Of a stretch of 64,000 nucleotides of DNA, positions 33,931 to 44,555 are shown in pieces. The position numbers were made by a program, and so were the translations under genes. The DNA comes from Chryseobacterium capnotolerans (lineage in GTDB: Bacteria; Bacteroidota; Bacteroidia; Flavobacteriales; Weeksellaceae): positions 1,369,001 through 1,433,000 of the forward strand of contig NZ_CP065589.1 in assembly GCF_021278965.1 (NCBI RefSeq). The letters run 5' to 3'. Position 1 is the first letter of the stretch. Every line of letters begins with the position of its first letter. The notes below the pieces were generated by a model. The model saw only the letters and a list, made by a program, of their open reading frames with translations, was not told the origin of the DNA and ran no database searches.

Positions 33931-36425
33931 ATGTTTAAAAAACTAATTACTGTATTTATCCTTAGCTTTTACCCGGTTTTTGGTTCGGCTCAACAGGTCC
34001 GGCCTTCAAAATCATCAGAAATTTACCGCGAACTCAAAACGCTTAAACAGCTGCCTAAAGTTCTATATCTTGCAGCTCATCCCGATGATGAAAATACGGG
34101 ATTGCTGTCATGGTTAATCAATGACCAAAATGTAGAAACGGGCTATTTGTCTTTAACGAGAGGCGATGGTGGTCAGAATTTATTAGGTACAGAACAAGGT
34201 GCTGCACTGGGGTTAATCAGAACACATGAGCTTTTAGAGGCAAGAAAATTAGACGGCGCTCAACAGTTTTTTACCCGTGCGATTGATTTCGGGTTCTCTA
34301 AAAATACAACCGATACCTTCAAACAATGGGATGCAGACAGCATTACAGCAGATGTGGTTTGGGTCATTCGTAAATTCCGTCCTGATGTGATCATTTGTCG
34401 TTTTCCTCCTAATGCGGCGGCAGGTCACGGACAACATGCTGCTTCGGCTGTGGTTGCGGAAAAAGCTTTTAAGCTGGCGGGCGATAAAAATGCTTTCCCG
34501 GATCAATTAAAATATGTGAATGTATGGCAGCCAAAACGCGTATTGTGGAATACTTTCCGCTTTGGAGGAGTGAATACAACGGCTGAAAATCAATTGAAAG
34601 TGACCGTTGGGCAATATGATGCGCAGCTGGGAATGGGCTATGGTGAACTGGCAGGATTAAGCAGAAGCTTACATAAAAGCCAGGGGGCGGGAACACAATC
34701 TGTAGCCGGAATCAGAACTGAATATTTTGCTCATGTTATCGGTGAGCCTGCAAAAACAACACTTTTTGACGGAGTCACTAAAACCTGGACTTCACAGGGA
34801 AACACTGATATAGATCAATCATTAGATAAAATTATTTCTACCTTCAATTTCAATAATCCTGACCTTAGCTTGTCTGCTTTGCTTGCTTTGCGAAAAAGAT
34901 TGTTGCATTAAAGGATGGAGATCAAAAAAAGGATAAACTTCAATCTCTTGATAATATTATTTTAAGCTGTGCCGGATTTATGGGCGAGGTGGTTACCAAT
35001 CAGGCTGAAGCTGTTGCCGGAGAGTATTACAATTTCAGGTTAAATCTGGTTTCAAGAGCTGCAAATCCTGTTGTTTTAGACCATGTAAAATGGCTAGGTC
35101 AGTCGGAAAGTTTCAACAGAAAACTATCAAAAGATTCTTTAATTACTATTCAGCATGATATTCAGATTCCTGCTGATGCAGCACTCACAGAACCTTACTG
35201 GTTGGCAAAACCAGCAAAGAATGCAGCCACTTTTTCGGTTCCGGATGAGACTTTAGTCGGTTTGCCTGAAGCAGAATCACCATTGAATGTTTTACTGGGT
35301 TTAAAAATCGGTTCAGAAGATTTTCAGGTTAAACTTCCTTTATCGTTCAAGAAATTAGATCCGGTGCGTGGTGATGTAGTAGAAGCCTTATGTATTGTTC
35401 CTGCATTGGAACTGAAATTTACACAACCATTGTATGTGGCTAAAGAAAATGAAGATTTACATTTGAGTTTTAATATTAAAGCTAATTCTAACAAGAAGTT
35501 CAATAAAGGAGTTCTAAACCTTATGTATAATGGAGAGCGATTAAGTGGTACTGATGTAAACTCACTCAATGGAAAAGATACGACCATCGATTACGTTATT
35601 CCAAAAACTAAGCTTGCCGGAATTAATTCCTCTCGTTTGCAATTGGATGCCAATTTTGTTGCAGATGGGGTCACTTATAATAAAAAACAACTCTTAATAC
35701 AGTATCCGCATCTGCCTTCCTTACAATATTTTACGCCTGCAACGGTAACTGTAATGAAAGGGGATATTCAGACAAAGGTTAAAAAAGTGGGGTATATAGA
35801 AGGTGCGGGTGATTTTATTCCTGAGTTCCTACGCATTGCAGGGATTCAGGTAGATGTCCTGAAAGATGAGGATTTTTATGGTAACATAAATGAAACCGGC
35901 AGCCAAAACAAGCTATCGCAGTATGATGCCATCGTACTTGGGGTTCGTGCCAATAACACAGAGAAAAAGCTGGGGCGCTGGATGCCTTTTTTATGGTCAT
36001 ACGCAAAAGCTGGTGGTAATCTGGTAATGCAGTACAACACCAACCAGGATACCACCGTTGACCAATTGGGAATGTACAATTTCAGCATTGCCAATAAAAG
36101 GGTTACTGAAGAAAATGCTGCGGTTAAGCTTTTAAACCCAAATCATAAATTATTGAACTTTCCGAACAAAATTACTGCGGATGATTTTAAAGGCTGGGTA
36201 CAGGAGCGGGGTGCTTATTTCCCTGCTCAATGGGATGCAGCGTATGAACCGCTTTTTGAAATGCACGATACAGATGAAGAGCCTCTGCTGGGATCAACTT
36301 TATATGCCAAATACGGAAAGGGCAATTTTATTTATACTCCGTTAGCGTTTTTCAGACAGCTGCCTGCAGGAAATGTTGGAGCGGCACGTTTATTTTTAAA
36401 CTTTTTATCTGCACAAAAAAACTGA
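33931..36425 (+). pseudogene. PIG-L family deacetylase (LmbE-like), frameshifted
   Basis: The N-terminal frame (33931-34911) has a signal peptide ending in GSAQQ, then VLYLAAHPDDENTGLL, the zinc-binding AHPDDE motif, and HGQHAASAVVAEKAF with a further zinc His. The C-terminal frame (open to 36425) holds about 480 residues of beta-rich domain and a glutamine-amidotransferase-like fold (VGYIEGAGDFIPEFLRIAGI). One extra A in the A5 run at 34893-34897 joins them through RKKIVALKDGDQKKDKLQSL into a protein of about 830 residues, normal for large Bacteroidota members. Deacetylates N-acetyl sugars or related compounds. Its stop overlaps a 34-codon gene, then a symporter gene, so it is probably coupled to substrate uptake. 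Confidence 0.85.
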
Positions 36426-36529
36426 TGAACAAGCAACTTAAAAATTGGAATATCTGGTACATACTATTAGCCGTTGCATTAGTATTGCAGATCGTATTTT
36501 ATTATTGGTTTACTAAATTCTGGGCATGA
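36425..36529 (+). CDS. 34-residue single-helix membrane peptide, candidate symporter subunit
   Basis: ATG at 36425 overlaps the deacetylase stop (TGATG), and its own TGA at 36527-36529 overlaps the symporter start (ATGA). The peptide is MNKQLKNWNIWYILLAVALV followed by [14 protein letters not shown]: a polar N-terminus and one transmembrane helix of about 20 residues. Double stop-start overlap indicates translational coupling. Short helical partners are known for some sodium/solute symporters, so this is a plausible small subunit; that role is inference. Confidence 0.7.
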   Translation: MNKQLKNWNIWYILLAVALVLQIVFYYWFTKFWA

Positions 36530-38217
36530 GTACTATAGATTGGACAGTTTTGATTGTTACACTTGTTGTAGTGGTGGTTTATGGCGTATTCATCGGCCGT
36601 GGCCAGAAAAGCAACGAATCCTATCTGAAAGCAGATAATAAAATGCCCTGGTATATTGTACTTTTAGGGATTATGGCTACTCAGGCAAGTGCCATTACAT
36701 TTCTTTCAGCACCGGGTCAGGCGTATACGGACGGAATGCGTTTCGTGCAGTATTACTTTGGTCTGCCTTTGGCGATGATTGTGATATGTATTACTTTCAT
36801 TCCGATTTTTCAGCGCTTAAATGTTTATACCGCTTATGAATATTTAGAAAACCGTTTTGATAAGAAAACAAGGGTTCTTACTTCTCTGCTTTTTCTTTTT
36901 TCCAGAGGATTGTCAACAGGGATCAGTATTTATGCACCGAGTATCATTTTATCAAGCGTTTTAAACTGGAATATTTATTTAACCAATGTTTTAACAGGGG
37001 GTATTCTCTTGATTTATACCTATGTTGGTGGAGCAAAAGCAATCGCTCACACCCAAAAATTACAATTTCTCATTATTCTGGGAACCATGGCTTTTGCAGG
37101 GTATCTGCTTATTCAGAATATGCCAAATGGAATTGGTTTTAATGATGCGCTTTATCTGGCAGGAAAATCCGGAAAGCTGAATGTCATCACCACAGAATTT
37201 GATTGGAAAGATAAGTACAATATCTGGAGCGGCCTGATTGGTGGTTTTTTTCTGGCGCTTTCTTACTTCGGTACAGACCAAAGCCAGGTGGGGAGATATA
37301 TTACTGCGAAGGATAATACGAATGCAAAAATGGGCTTGCTGTTGAACGGATTGGTTAAGATTCCGATGCAGTTTGCGATTCTTCTGATCGGTGCTTTGCT
37401 TTTCGCTTTCTTTTCTCTGAAACCGGCTCCGATTTATTTTAACGAACGCTCTTATCAATATTTAAAAGAAACAAAACCTGAACAGGCTGCGGTTTTTGAA
37501 AAAGAACATCAGGATTTACAACTCAAATTCAATGCAGAATCAAAAGAAATTCTAAAGCTGAAGGAAGAAAATTCTCCCCAACTCAATAAAACAATTCAGG
37601 ATTTTAAGAATACTCAAACCGAGGTAAAAGCACTTCACGGCAGGGTAGAGGAAGCGATTAATAATTCAAACTATAATGCAGAGAAAACGGATACCAATTA
37701 CATTTTCCTGTATTTCGTGAAAAATACTTTGCCTGTAGGAATGATCGGGTTACTGTTTGCTGTCATTTTTCTGGCCAGCTGGGGTTCCATTTCCGCAGCA
37801 CTGAATTCCCTTGCCGCCTGCTCACTAAAAGATGTTCATCTGATATTTAAAAAAGAAATTCCGGATGATGCCACTGAATTGAAATATAGCCGTCTGCATA
37901 CTTTAGCCTGGGGGATTTTCTCAATCGGTGTTGCCATGTTTGCCACGCAGATGGGCTCTCTTATTGAAGCGGTGAATGTATTAGGATCCCTTTTCTATGG
38001 CCCGATATTAGGGATTTTTCTTGTTGCCTTTTACTATAAAAAAATTACGGGTTCCAATGTATTTATTGCTGCCATTTTATCAGAAATTACAGTGATTGCC
38101 GTTTATCAGTTTGATATCGTTTCTTTCCTGTGGCTTAATGTTATAGGGGCGGCAGCAGTCATTATATTTTCTGCAATTGGTGTATTGTTTTATAAGCCGA
38201 AAGAAGTAAATTCGTAA
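36526..38217 (+). CDS. Sodium:solute symporter (SSS family)
   Basis: 563 residues with about 13 helices. Family features include [44 protein letters not shown] near the N-terminus (sodium-site helix 1), [23 protein letters not shown] near residue 245 (the SSS signature with the GTDQSQVQR-type motif), and [15 protein letters not shown] in the second half (residues 415-430). Between about 305 and 390 there is a hydrophilic, coiled-coil-prone insert ([25 protein letters not shown]), unusual in length. Uptake of a sugar, amino sugar or carboxylate is likely, given the coupled PIG-L deacetylase. Downstream is the DUF2911 gene (37 bases). Confidence 0.92.
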   Translation: MSTIDWTVLIVTLVVVVVYGVFIGRGQKSNESYLKADNKMPWYIVLLGIMATQASAITFLSAPGQAYTDGMRFVQYYFGLPLAMIVICITFIPIFQRLNVYTAYEYLENRFDKKTRVLTSLLFLFSRGLSTGISIYAPSIILSSVLNWNIYLTNVLTGGILLIYTYVGGAKAIAHTQKLQFLIILGTMAFAGYLLIQNMPNGIGFNDALYLAGKSGKLNVITTEFDWKDKYNIWSGLIGGFFLALSYFGTDQSQVGRYITAKDNTNAKMGLLLNGLVKIPMQFAILLIGALLFAFFSLKPAPIYFNERSYQYLKETKPEQAAVFEKEHQDLQLKFNAESKEILKLKEENSPQLNKTIQDFKNTQTEVKALHGRVEEAINNSNYNAEKTDTNYIFLYFVKNTLPVGMIGLLFAVIFLASWGSISAALNSLAACSLKDVHLIFKKEIPDDATELKYSRLHTLAWGIFSIGVAMFATQMGSLIEAVNVLGSLFYGPILGIFLVAFYYKKITGSNVFIAAILSEITVIAVYQFDIVSFLWLNVIGAAAVIIFSAIGVLFYKPKEVNS

Positions 38218-38254
38218 ACGTAACAATAACAAAAACAAACAAATAAAAAATAGT

Positions 38255-38773
38255 ATGAAAACAATGATTAAATCAGTGGTCGTAGTTATGGCTGCCATGA
38301 CGATTTCAGTGAATGCTTTTGCTCAGGAGGCTAAAAAACCAGCCAGCCCTCCGGCTACGGCAACCGGAAAAATTAAAGATGCAACCATCACCATTGCTTA
38401 TAGCAGTCCTTCTGTTAAAGGGCGTACCATCTGGGGTGGTTTAGAAGCTTATGATAAAGTTTGGCGTGCAGGGGCTAATGAAGCTACTACTTTTGAAACA
38501 GATAAAGATATTACCGTTCAGGGTAAAAAACTGGCTAAAGGTAAATATAGCTTTTTCTTAATTCCTAAACAAAGTGGAACATGGACTGCAATTTTTAACA
38601 AAGAGCCAAAACAATGGGGCGCTTATAAATACGAAGAAGCAAAGGACGCTTTACGTGTTGATGTAAAAACAAAAGCTTTACCAGCCACACAGGAAACTTT
38701 AGTGTATAAAATAAACAGCAATGGATTCACAATGGATTGGGATAAAATCTCAGTTCCTGTAGAAATAAAATAA
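38255..38773 (+). CDS. DUF2911 domain secreted protein
   Basis: 172 residues. Signal peptide [24 protein letters not shown]. The mature part has the DUF2911 signature: [60 protein letters not shown], followed by [17 protein letters not shown]. The family is abundant in Bacteroidota and of unknown function. It follows the symporter gene by 37 bases and shares its direction, so it may be the last gene of that unit, ending at the strong hairpin at 38774-38810. Confidence 0.88.
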   Translation: MKTMIKSVVVVMAAMTISVNAFAQEAKKPASPPATATGKIKDATITIAYSSPSVKGRTIWGGLEAYDKVWRAGANEATTFETDKDITVQGKKLAKGKYSFFLIPKQSGTWTAIFNKEPKQWGAYKYEEAKDALRVDVKTKALPATQETLVYKINSNGFTMDWDKISVPVEIK

Positions 38774-38810
38774 AAATAAGCCGTCTCACAACTGAGACGG
38801 CTTATTTTTC
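38774..38810. terminator. Bidirectional terminator
   Basis: AAATAAGCCGTCTCA (38774-38788) and TGAGACGGCTTATTT (38793-38807) form a perfect 15-bp stem with loop CAAC, then T residues. It separates the convergent DUF2911 and hydrolase genes. Confidence 0.9.
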
Positions 38811-38821
38811 GTATGCCTTTA

Positions 38822-39644
38822 TTAAGCCTCAATAAACTCCAAAAGATCTTTATTAATGGTTTCGTGCTCCGTAGTAGGCATTCCGTGAGGAAAACCTGGA
38901 TAGGTAATTAGTTTTCCGTTTTTCAAAAGTTTCGCAGATTTTATAGCAGAATTTTCGATCGGAACAATCTGATCATCTTCACCATGAAGAACCAAAACAG
39001 GGATGTCCACCGCTTTCAGATCTTCAGTAAAATCCGTTTCGGAAAATGCTTTGATTCCGTCATAATGAGCTACGATCCCCCCCCATCATTCCTTGTCTCC
39101 ACCAGTTTCTTTGTACACCGTCTTTTACATTGGCACCTTCTCTGTTATAACCGTAGAAAGGGAAAGTTAAATCAAAATAGAACTGGTTTCTATTGTTCAA
39201 AGTCTGTTCTCTGATATTATCGAAAACTTCCATTGGAACACCATCAGGATTGTTTTCACTTTTTACCATTACTGGTGGAACGGCACTGATTAAAACTGCT
39301 TTTTTCGCTCTTCCGTTGGAATATTTGTTGACATAACGGATAACTTCACCACCTCCTGTTGAATGGCCAATGTGAACTACGTCTTTCAAATCCAGGAATT
39401 CAACCAGCTCTGCCGCATCAGAAGCATATTGCTCAATAGTGTGGTTATAAATATTCTGGCTGGAACGACCGTGGCCTCTTCTGTCATGCGAAATCACTCT
39501 GTAACCTCTTTGAAGGAAAAAGATGACCTGTGCATCCCAATCGTCTGATGATAGCGGCCACCCGTGGTGGAACATCAATACTGGTCCTTCTCCTTGGTCT
39601 TTGTAAAAAATGTCTGTTCCGTCTTTTAATTTTAATGTGCTCAT
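38822..39644 (-). pseudogene. Alpha/beta hydrolase of the non-haem haloperoxidase (arylesterase) type, frameshifted
   Basis: N-terminal frame 39644-39060: LMFHHGWPLSSDDWDAQ (oxyanion segment), HDRRGHGRSSQ, and the nucleophile elbow VVHIGHSTGGGEV with Ser near residue 97. The C-terminal part (VDIPVLVLHGEDDQIVPI with the catalytic Asp, and FPHGMPTTEHETIN with the His) is in another frame. Removing one base from the C8 run at 39077-39084 joins them through QGMMGGIVAHYDGIKAFSETD, about 274 residues, the normal size. Secreted signal absent, so cytoplasmic. Probably an esterase/perhydrolase. The homopolymer break is probably a sequencing indel. Confidence 0.85.
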
Positions 39645-40199
39645 AATAATATTTTTTTAAATTTATTTATTATTTAATAGTTGTTGCTTTAATTATTTAT
39701 CAAATATAAGGTGGTTAAGCCAGATAGAAATTAATCTATGTTAATTTTGTACATTTTGATAAAGTTTTTTATTTGGATAGGTCAATTCATTTTCCATTCC
39801 CACTAATGAAGTGAATCTTTTTTGCATCATATGTTGTGTAAGAAACATTTCTTTTCACGTCAGGCTGTCTATTCCATATCAGTTCACGTTCTCCCTTACC
39901 AGCTCAGGTAAATCTTCTGCACCACCGTTGAACTTATTTCCGTTCACAAAAAACGATGCATTTCTGACAAAGAAAAATTTCTGATAACAAACGTTTACCA
40001 CTTCTACTTCGGAGACGAATTCGGAACTCCCGGAGCCATTATAACGACTGTGACCAGTACACTATTTTTTTAAACGGAGACTATTCATTTTAAGGGTCTC
40101 CAGCTATACATTCTAAGTTATATCCCAATAAAAATTGAATAAAAAATCCTGGAAATTTTGCATTCTATTTTTTAATATCGTAATATTGCAATATAATAA
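39645..40199. other. Gene-free stretch with a possible gene remnant
   Basis: 555 bases. On the leftward strand 40061-39879 is open without a start: GHSRYNGSGSSEFVSEVEVV, then NVCYQKFFFVRNASFFVNGN, then KFNGGAEDLPELVRENVN and stop. It has protein-like composition, so it is probably the tail of a lost gene, but I do not recognise it. The right end holds the arsR operator. Confidence 0.35.
40176..40197 (+). promoter_or_regulatory. ArsR operator upstream of arsR
   Basis: TATCGTAATATTGCAATATAAT, an imperfect palindrome centred on AATATT, 8 bases before the arsR ATG. A near-identical sequence precedes the next gene of the set (40808-40828). A duplicated AT-rich palindrome beside an ArsR gene is best read as its binding site. 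Confidence 0.7.
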
Positions 40200-40205
40200 T
40201 TGATT

Positions 40206-40532
40206 ATGGGAGCTACAAAAACAGATCACTTTACAGACAGTCAGAACCAAATTGCAACTATTGCTAAAGCTTTGGGACATCCAGCAAGAGTTGCCATTAT
40301 AGAATACTTATTAAAAGTCAACACATGTATAACCGGAGATATTGTCAATGAACTACCACTAGCGCAGCCAACAGTATCACAGCATTTAAAGGAGCTGAAA
40401 AACGCAGGATTAATAAAAGGGAGTATTGAAGGTAATTCAGTCTGTTACTGTATTGACGAAAATACATTCGACATTCTGAAAGAATACTTTTCAAAAATTA
40501 TATTCACGGTAACCAGTCAGAAATGTTGTTAG
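40206..40532 (+). CDS. arsR: ArsR-family metalloid-responsive repressor
   Basis: 108 residues from the ATG at 40206 (the frame also opens with a TTG at 40200, but this lies within the operator spacing). Winged helix: QIATIAKALGHPARVAIIEYLLKVNTCITGDIVNELPLAQPTVSQHLKELKNAGLIKGSIEGNSVCYCIDENTF. Cys residues at NTC, VCYC and the terminal KCC are candidates for As(III) binding; the classical ELCVCDL motif is absent. Release from DNA by arsenite would induce the ars genes. Neighbours are DUF6428, an arsenate-reductase-type phosphatase and Acr3. Confidence 0.88.
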   Translation: MGATKTDHFTDSQNQIATIAKALGHPARVAIIEYLLKVNTCITGDIVNELPLAQPTVSQHLKELKNAGLIKGSIEGNSVCYCIDENTFDILKEYFSKIIFTVTSQKCC

Positions 40533-40807
40533 CAATATGAAAAGGGCTTTCATTGCATCTTCGTATTGTTGATCTCTTATTCGTTGCTGCCAGTATTTGA
40601 TCTATTATAGGTGGCTTACCGAGATGGGAATATATCGTCTATCTTGTTGTAAACGGTTTCCATTTGAAGCTATTGCTGTCCTATTGGTCATCAAAATTAT
40701 TGATCGGTCTGGAATGACTTAGAAAAAGCGTTTCAACAAATTGAAACTTTTATGCTTTCCCATTCATAGCCATGAATCTAAAAAAAGGGAAAAAATTTGA
40801 TCAAAAG

Positions 40808-40828
40808 TATCGCAATATTGCATTATAA
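40808..40828 (+). promoter_or_regulatory. Second ArsR operator
   Basis: TATCGCAATATTGCATTATAA matches the arsR operator at 40176-40197 in 17 of the first 20 bases or so. It lies 17-37 bases before the DUF6428 start, so the DUF6428-PTP-acr3 unit has its own ArsR-controlled promoter. The 260 bases between arsR and this site hold no gene that I can support. Confidence 0.7.
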
Positions 40829-40844
40829 CTATAAAGTAAAAACA

Positions 40845-41318
40845 ATGAAATTATCAGAAATTAAAGAAATCCTTCCAACATTAGAAAATGTTGAATTTCA
40901 ATTAGAGAATGGAACATTTGTACCGGAAAACTTTCATATTACCGAAGTGGGGCAGATCAATAAAAAGTTCATTGATTGTGGTGGAGTAATCCGTGATGAA
41001 AAAGCTGTAAACTTTCAGCTCTGGAATGCCGACGATTATGAGCACCGTTTAAAACCTGGAAAATTACTGAACATTATCAGACTTTCTGAGGAAAAATTAG
41101 GAATTGAAGACTCTGAGATCGAAGTGGAATATCAAAGTGATACGATTGGTAAGTATGATCTTGAGTTCAATGGAAAAAGATTTGTCCTGAAAACTAAAAC
41201 CACAACTTGCTTGGCTCAGGATACTTGTGGAATACCTTCTGAAAAACAAAAGAAAAATCTTTCCGAAATTACTGTAAACCAAAGCAATTCTTGTACACCA
41301 GGCGGTGGATGCTGTTAA
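40845..41318 (+). CDS. DUF6428 protein of the arsenic operon
   Basis: 157 residues from ATG 40845. The frame is open further up to a TTG at 40797, but that would place the ArsR operator inside the gene. The protein (MKLSEIKEILPTLENVEFQLENGTFVPENFHITEVGQINKKFIDCGG...) matches the DUF6428 family, which lies with arsR and acr3 in many Bacteroidota. It ends CTPGGGCC with further Cys (TTTCLAQDTCG), suited to binding thiophilic arsenite; that role is inference. 66 bases separate it from the next gene. Confidence 0.82.
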   Translation: MKLSEIKEILPTLENVEFQLENGTFVPENFHITEVGQINKKFIDCGGVIRDEKAVNFQLWNADDYEHRLKPGKLLNIIRLSEEKLGIEDSEIEVEYQSDTIGKYDLEFNGKRFVLKTKTTTCLAQDTCGIPSEKQKKNLSEITVNQSNSCTPGGGCC

Positions 41319-41384
41319 GAAGCCGCCTATTATCAACTAAATATAGATAATCAAATAAGAGAATTCTAAATCAAACGACTAAAA

Positions 41385-41996
41385 ATGAACAAAAAAATTG
41401 TAGAAAGTATTAAGGAGACTTCTATAGATACTATTCCAGAGGAAAGAAAAGCTGTTTTACAACCGCTGATAAATTACATACAAAGTAAAGTAGAGAAGAA
41501 TCAGAGCATCCGGTTGAATTTCATCTGCACGCATAATAGTCGAAGAAGCCATTTGTCACAGGTCTGGGCACAAACAATGGCTTATCATTTTGGCATTAAG
41601 AATTTATATTGCTACTCAGGAGGTACAGAAGCAACTGCCATGTTTTCAAAAGTAGTAGAAACATTGAATAACCAAGGTTTTCAGATCCAAAAACTCAGCG
41701 AAACAGAAAATCCAGTTTATGCCGTAAAGTATGCACAAAATGAATCAGCTATCATCTGTTTTTCCAAAGAATATAATAATGAATTCAATCCTAAAAATGA
41801 ATTTGCTGCTATAATGACCTGCAGCAATGCTGATGAAGGCTGCCCCTTAGTTTTTGGGGCAGAAGCCAGATTTCCTATAAAATATGAAGATCCTAAAGCT
41901 TCTGATAACACTGCAGAACAGACGCAAGTTTACAAAAACAGAAGTTTACAGATAGCTGCAGAAATGTTTTATGTTTTTTCACTTATAAAAAAATAA
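41385..41996 (+). CDS. Arsenate reductase, low-molecular-weight phosphatase type
   Basis: 203 residues. The P-loop NFICTHNSRRSHLSQVWAQTMA contains C-T-H-N-S-R-R-S, the CX5R motif as found in thioredoxin/LMW-PTP-type arsenate reductases. Additional Cys in ATTACSNADEGCP-like IMTCSNADEGCPLVFGAEARF near residue 148 fit the resolving Cys pair of this class, and YEDPKASDNTAEQ holds the DP-type acid loop. It would reduce As(V) to As(III) for export by Acr3, whose gene begins 32 bases downstream. Confidence 0.85.
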   Translation: MNKKIVESIKETSIDTIPEERKAVLQPLINYIQSKVEKNQSIRLNFICTHNSRRSHLSQVWAQTMAYHFGIKNLYCYSGGTEATAMFSKVVETLNNQGFQIQKLSETENPVYAVKYAQNESAIICFSKEYNNEFNPKNEFAAIMTCSNADEGCPLVFGAEARFPIKYEDPKASDNTAEQTQVYKNRSLQIAAEMFYVFSLIKK

Positions 41997-42028
41997 GAAG
42001 CAAAACTACAGGAATAAATTAAAAGAGT

Positions 42029-43060
42029 ATGCAACCAAAATTAAAATTTCTTGATAGATACCTCACTTTATGGATATTTCTTGCTATGGCGATTGGAATA
42101 GGTTTAGGATTTTTCTTTCCGAACATTTCAAAGGTCACAGACTCCTTGTCCTTAGGTACAACCAATATCCCATTGGCAATTGGACTAATCTTAATGATGT
42201 ATCCTCCATTGGCTAAAGTAGATTATTCCCTCTTACGCATAGCATTTAAGGATAAAAAAGTAATCAGTATATCATTATTGCTAAATTGGATAATAGGGCC
42301 TATTTTAATGTTTGTTCTCGCTATTGTGTTTTTGAGAAATGAACCTGACTATATGATTGGATTAATACTAATTGGTTTGGCCAGATGTATTGCCATGGTA
42401 ATTGTATGGAATGATTTAGCAAAAGGAAATAGAGAATATGCCGCTCTTTTGATCGCTTTAAACAGTGTTTTTCAGGTATTCACCTACAATTTTTTTGTAT
42501 GGTTATTCATCAATGTACTACCAGGTAAATTAGGCATTGCCAATTTCAATGTAAGTGTATCTATAAAGGATGTTACGGAGAGTGTACTTATTTATCTTGG
42601 TATACCTTTTCTGGCCGGTTTTTTAAGCCGATACTTTTTAGTAAAATCAAAAGGTATAGAATGGTATAACCGAAAATTTGTACCGAAAATTTCACCAATA
42701 ACACTGTACGCATTATTATTCACAATTGTCCTGATGTTTAGTCTTAAAGGTGAAAAAATAGTAGAAGTACCCATGGATGTGTTAAAAGTCGCTATTCCAT
42801 TAGTACTCTATTTTGTTCTTATGTTCTTTGTAAGTTTCTTTGTAAACAAATCGTTGAAAGTTCCTTACGACAAAAATGTCTCTATAGCTTTTACTGCAAC
42901 TGGAAACAATTTTGAACTGGCCATTGCAGTAGCTATTGCAGTATTCGGTATCAGCTCTCCACAAGCTTTTGTGGGGGTTATAGGTCCACTTGTAGAAGTT
43001 CCGGTACTTATATTACTGGTTAAAGCAAGTCTTTGGCTAAAAAAGAAATATTACAGCTAA
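42029..43060 (+). CDS. acr3: Arsenite efflux transporter Acr3 (ArsB)
   Basis: 343 residues with ten predicted helices. [36 protein letters not shown] contains the Acr3 Cys ([10 protein letters not shown]) essential for arsenite transport in the family, and [24 protein letters not shown] is the second signature with the conserved Glu. Exports As(III) across the inner membrane. Last gene of the ars unit; no obvious terminator. Confidence 0.93.
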   Translation: MQPKLKFLDRYLTLWIFLAMAIGIGLGFFFPNISKVTDSLSLGTTNIPLAIGLILMMYPPLAKVDYSLLRIAFKDKKVISISLLLNWIIGPILMFVLAIVFLRNEPDYMIGLILIGLARCIAMVIVWNDLAKGNREYAALLIALNSVFQVFTYNFFVWLFINVLPGKLGIANFNVSVSIKDVTESVLIYLGIPFLAGFLSRYFLVKSKGIEWYNRKFVPKISPITLYALLFTIVLMFSLKGEKIVEVPMDVLKVAIPLVLYFVLMFFVSFFVNKSLKVPYDKNVSIAFTATGNNFELAIAVAIAVFGISSPQAFVGVIGPLVEVPVLILLVKASLWLKKKYYS

Positions 43061-43621
43061 GACCAACGGAATTGTTCACGGTAATTTAAGGCCATATCAA
43101 TCCTATCAGCTAATCATCTTTAACCGAGAGAAATTACACTGATAAGTTTATGAATGTCTAAGTAGCGTACTTTTTACTATCTGCAAATCAATGACAAAAT
43201 TTAGTTCTTGCATTTTCTTAGATCGAGTATACAATATAGTACATCCTCCGTTGTACCATCGAGTCAGCTCATACTTTCATCATGCATAAAAATAAAGCCA
43301 TACGCTGGGTTTTCTGCTTTTGAAGAAAGATTGCTTTTACGGTGGCTAACAGACAATCTTCTTAATCCTGACCAGTAGGCACTCTGCATTCGTATCTGGC
43401 ACAAGAATGGAGAAAGTCCCAGATCCCTAAATTCCTTCTTAATACATGAGTGTCCTAAATAGGCTTCTTCAGGATTCAATAGAAGCCTATTTGTGATCCT
43501 TGTAGAATTATTGAAAAAAATATTTCTTTTCATCGGCCGAATATTGCAAATCATCAACCTAACAACCATGTAAGATGGAGCTATAGACATTGATTGATAG
43601 AAGATTTTTAACGATAAAAAT
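43061..43621. other. Gene-free stretch after the ars operon
   Basis: 561 bases. A leftward 108-codon frame at 43264-43590 (MSIAPSYMVVRL...) has no family resemblance and odd composition; I do not accept it. No repeat or terminator stands out. Confidence 0.4.
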
Positions 43622-44425
43622 TTAAGGTACTAAAGAGCTCGGTGCAATCCCGAATTGCTTTTTGAAAGCAAATGAAAAATGGGAGAGGTTTTCAAATCCT
43701 ACCTCATAGCAAACTTCCAATGGCCTTTTTTTCTTTTCAGTAATCTGATAATAGGCAAGTTCTAAACGTTTATGTGTTAACCACCGTTGTGGAGTCATGG
43801 TAAAAGCCTTTTTAAAATCCCGCTTAAATGTTGTAAGGCTTCTGCCCGTGAGGTAGCCAAACTTTTCCAGCGGAAGGTTGAACATAAAATTTTTTTCCAT
43901 ATAGTCGACAAGATTGATTTTTCCAGGCTCTTCAAAATTAGCAAGCACATGATCGATTTCTTGGTTCAGGGTTCTGAGAATACTAATGGCTTCGGTGATT
44001 TTAATGGAAGCAATATCCACAGGGATTTCCTTCATATCAAAATAGGGAATAAGTGATGCCAGGCAGCTTTCCAGCAGAGGGTGATTATTGAAACAAAAAA
44101 TCTTCGGTGAATTTTTGGGTTGAGAATTTATATTCTTGTCTGCATAAAAATTCTTTAATGTTTCTAATGATAAATGCATGACCACAGTTTTGTGGGGTTC
44201 ACCGTCTTTAGGGTAATTAATAATAGTAGCCAGCTGATTTCTGGGAATTAGAAAAATATCCCCCTTTCCAAATATATAGGTAGCATCAGCCTGTACAATC
44301 TTGGTTTCTCCAGAAAGAAACCAGACCAGCATATGATCTTCAAACATAATGTCCGATTTGAAAAATTTGTCTTCGTAGCTTGAAAGCTTTATATCTTCGG
44401 TAATGTATCGGGCTTGGTATTCCAT
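43622..44425 (-). CDS. AraC family transcriptional regulator
   Basis: 267 residues. The N-terminal cupin-like domain (LVWFLSGETKIVQADATYIFGKGDIFLIPRNQLATIINYP) is of the AraC_N type. The C-terminal DNA-binding domain includes LPLEKFGYLTGRSLTTFKRDFKKAFTMTPQRWLTHKRLELAYYQITEKKKRPLEVCYEVGFENLSHFSFAFKKQFGIAPS, with both helix-turn-helix units. It lies 130 bases downstream of the two leftward SDR genes and is a candidate regulator for them through the direct repeats at 46390-46425, which is inference. Confidence 0.9.
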   Translation of the reverse strand: MEYQARYITEDIKLSSYEDKFFKSDIMFEDHMLVWFLSGETKIVQADATYIFGKGDIFLIPRNQLATIINYPKDGEPHKTVVMHLSLETLKNFYADKNINSQPKNSPKIFCFNNHPLLESCLASLIPYFDMKEIPVDIASIKITEAISILRTLNQEIDHVLANFEEPGKINLVDYMEKNFMFNLPLEKFGYLTGRSLTTFKRDFKKAFTMTPQRWLTHKRLELAYYQITEKKKRPLEVCYEVGFENLSHFSFAFKKQFGIAPSSLVP

Positions 44426-44555
44426 GATTTTTACTTTTTTAAGAAGGAAATCAATAAGGTAAAGATAAGAAATAACATCATTTACTTTGTTTAAAAGTTC
44501 ATGGTAAGAGAAGCAAAATGGCTATCTTGCCTCTCTTTTATGATTGTAATTAATT

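Noticed and set aside
39077..39084. C8 tract as a phase-variable switch of the hydrolase
   Set aside because: Several unrelated genes in the window show the same kind of indel, so sequencing error is more likely than selected phase variation.
40535..40800. Fragment of a membrane protein between arsR and DUF6428
   Set aside because: Short open pieces in several frames without consistent homology; not enough to call a remnant.
43264..43590. Leftward 108-codon open frame after acr3
   Set aside because: No signal, motif or family-like segment, odd composition rich in Arg/Ser/Met, and no plausible promoter or partner; probably chance.
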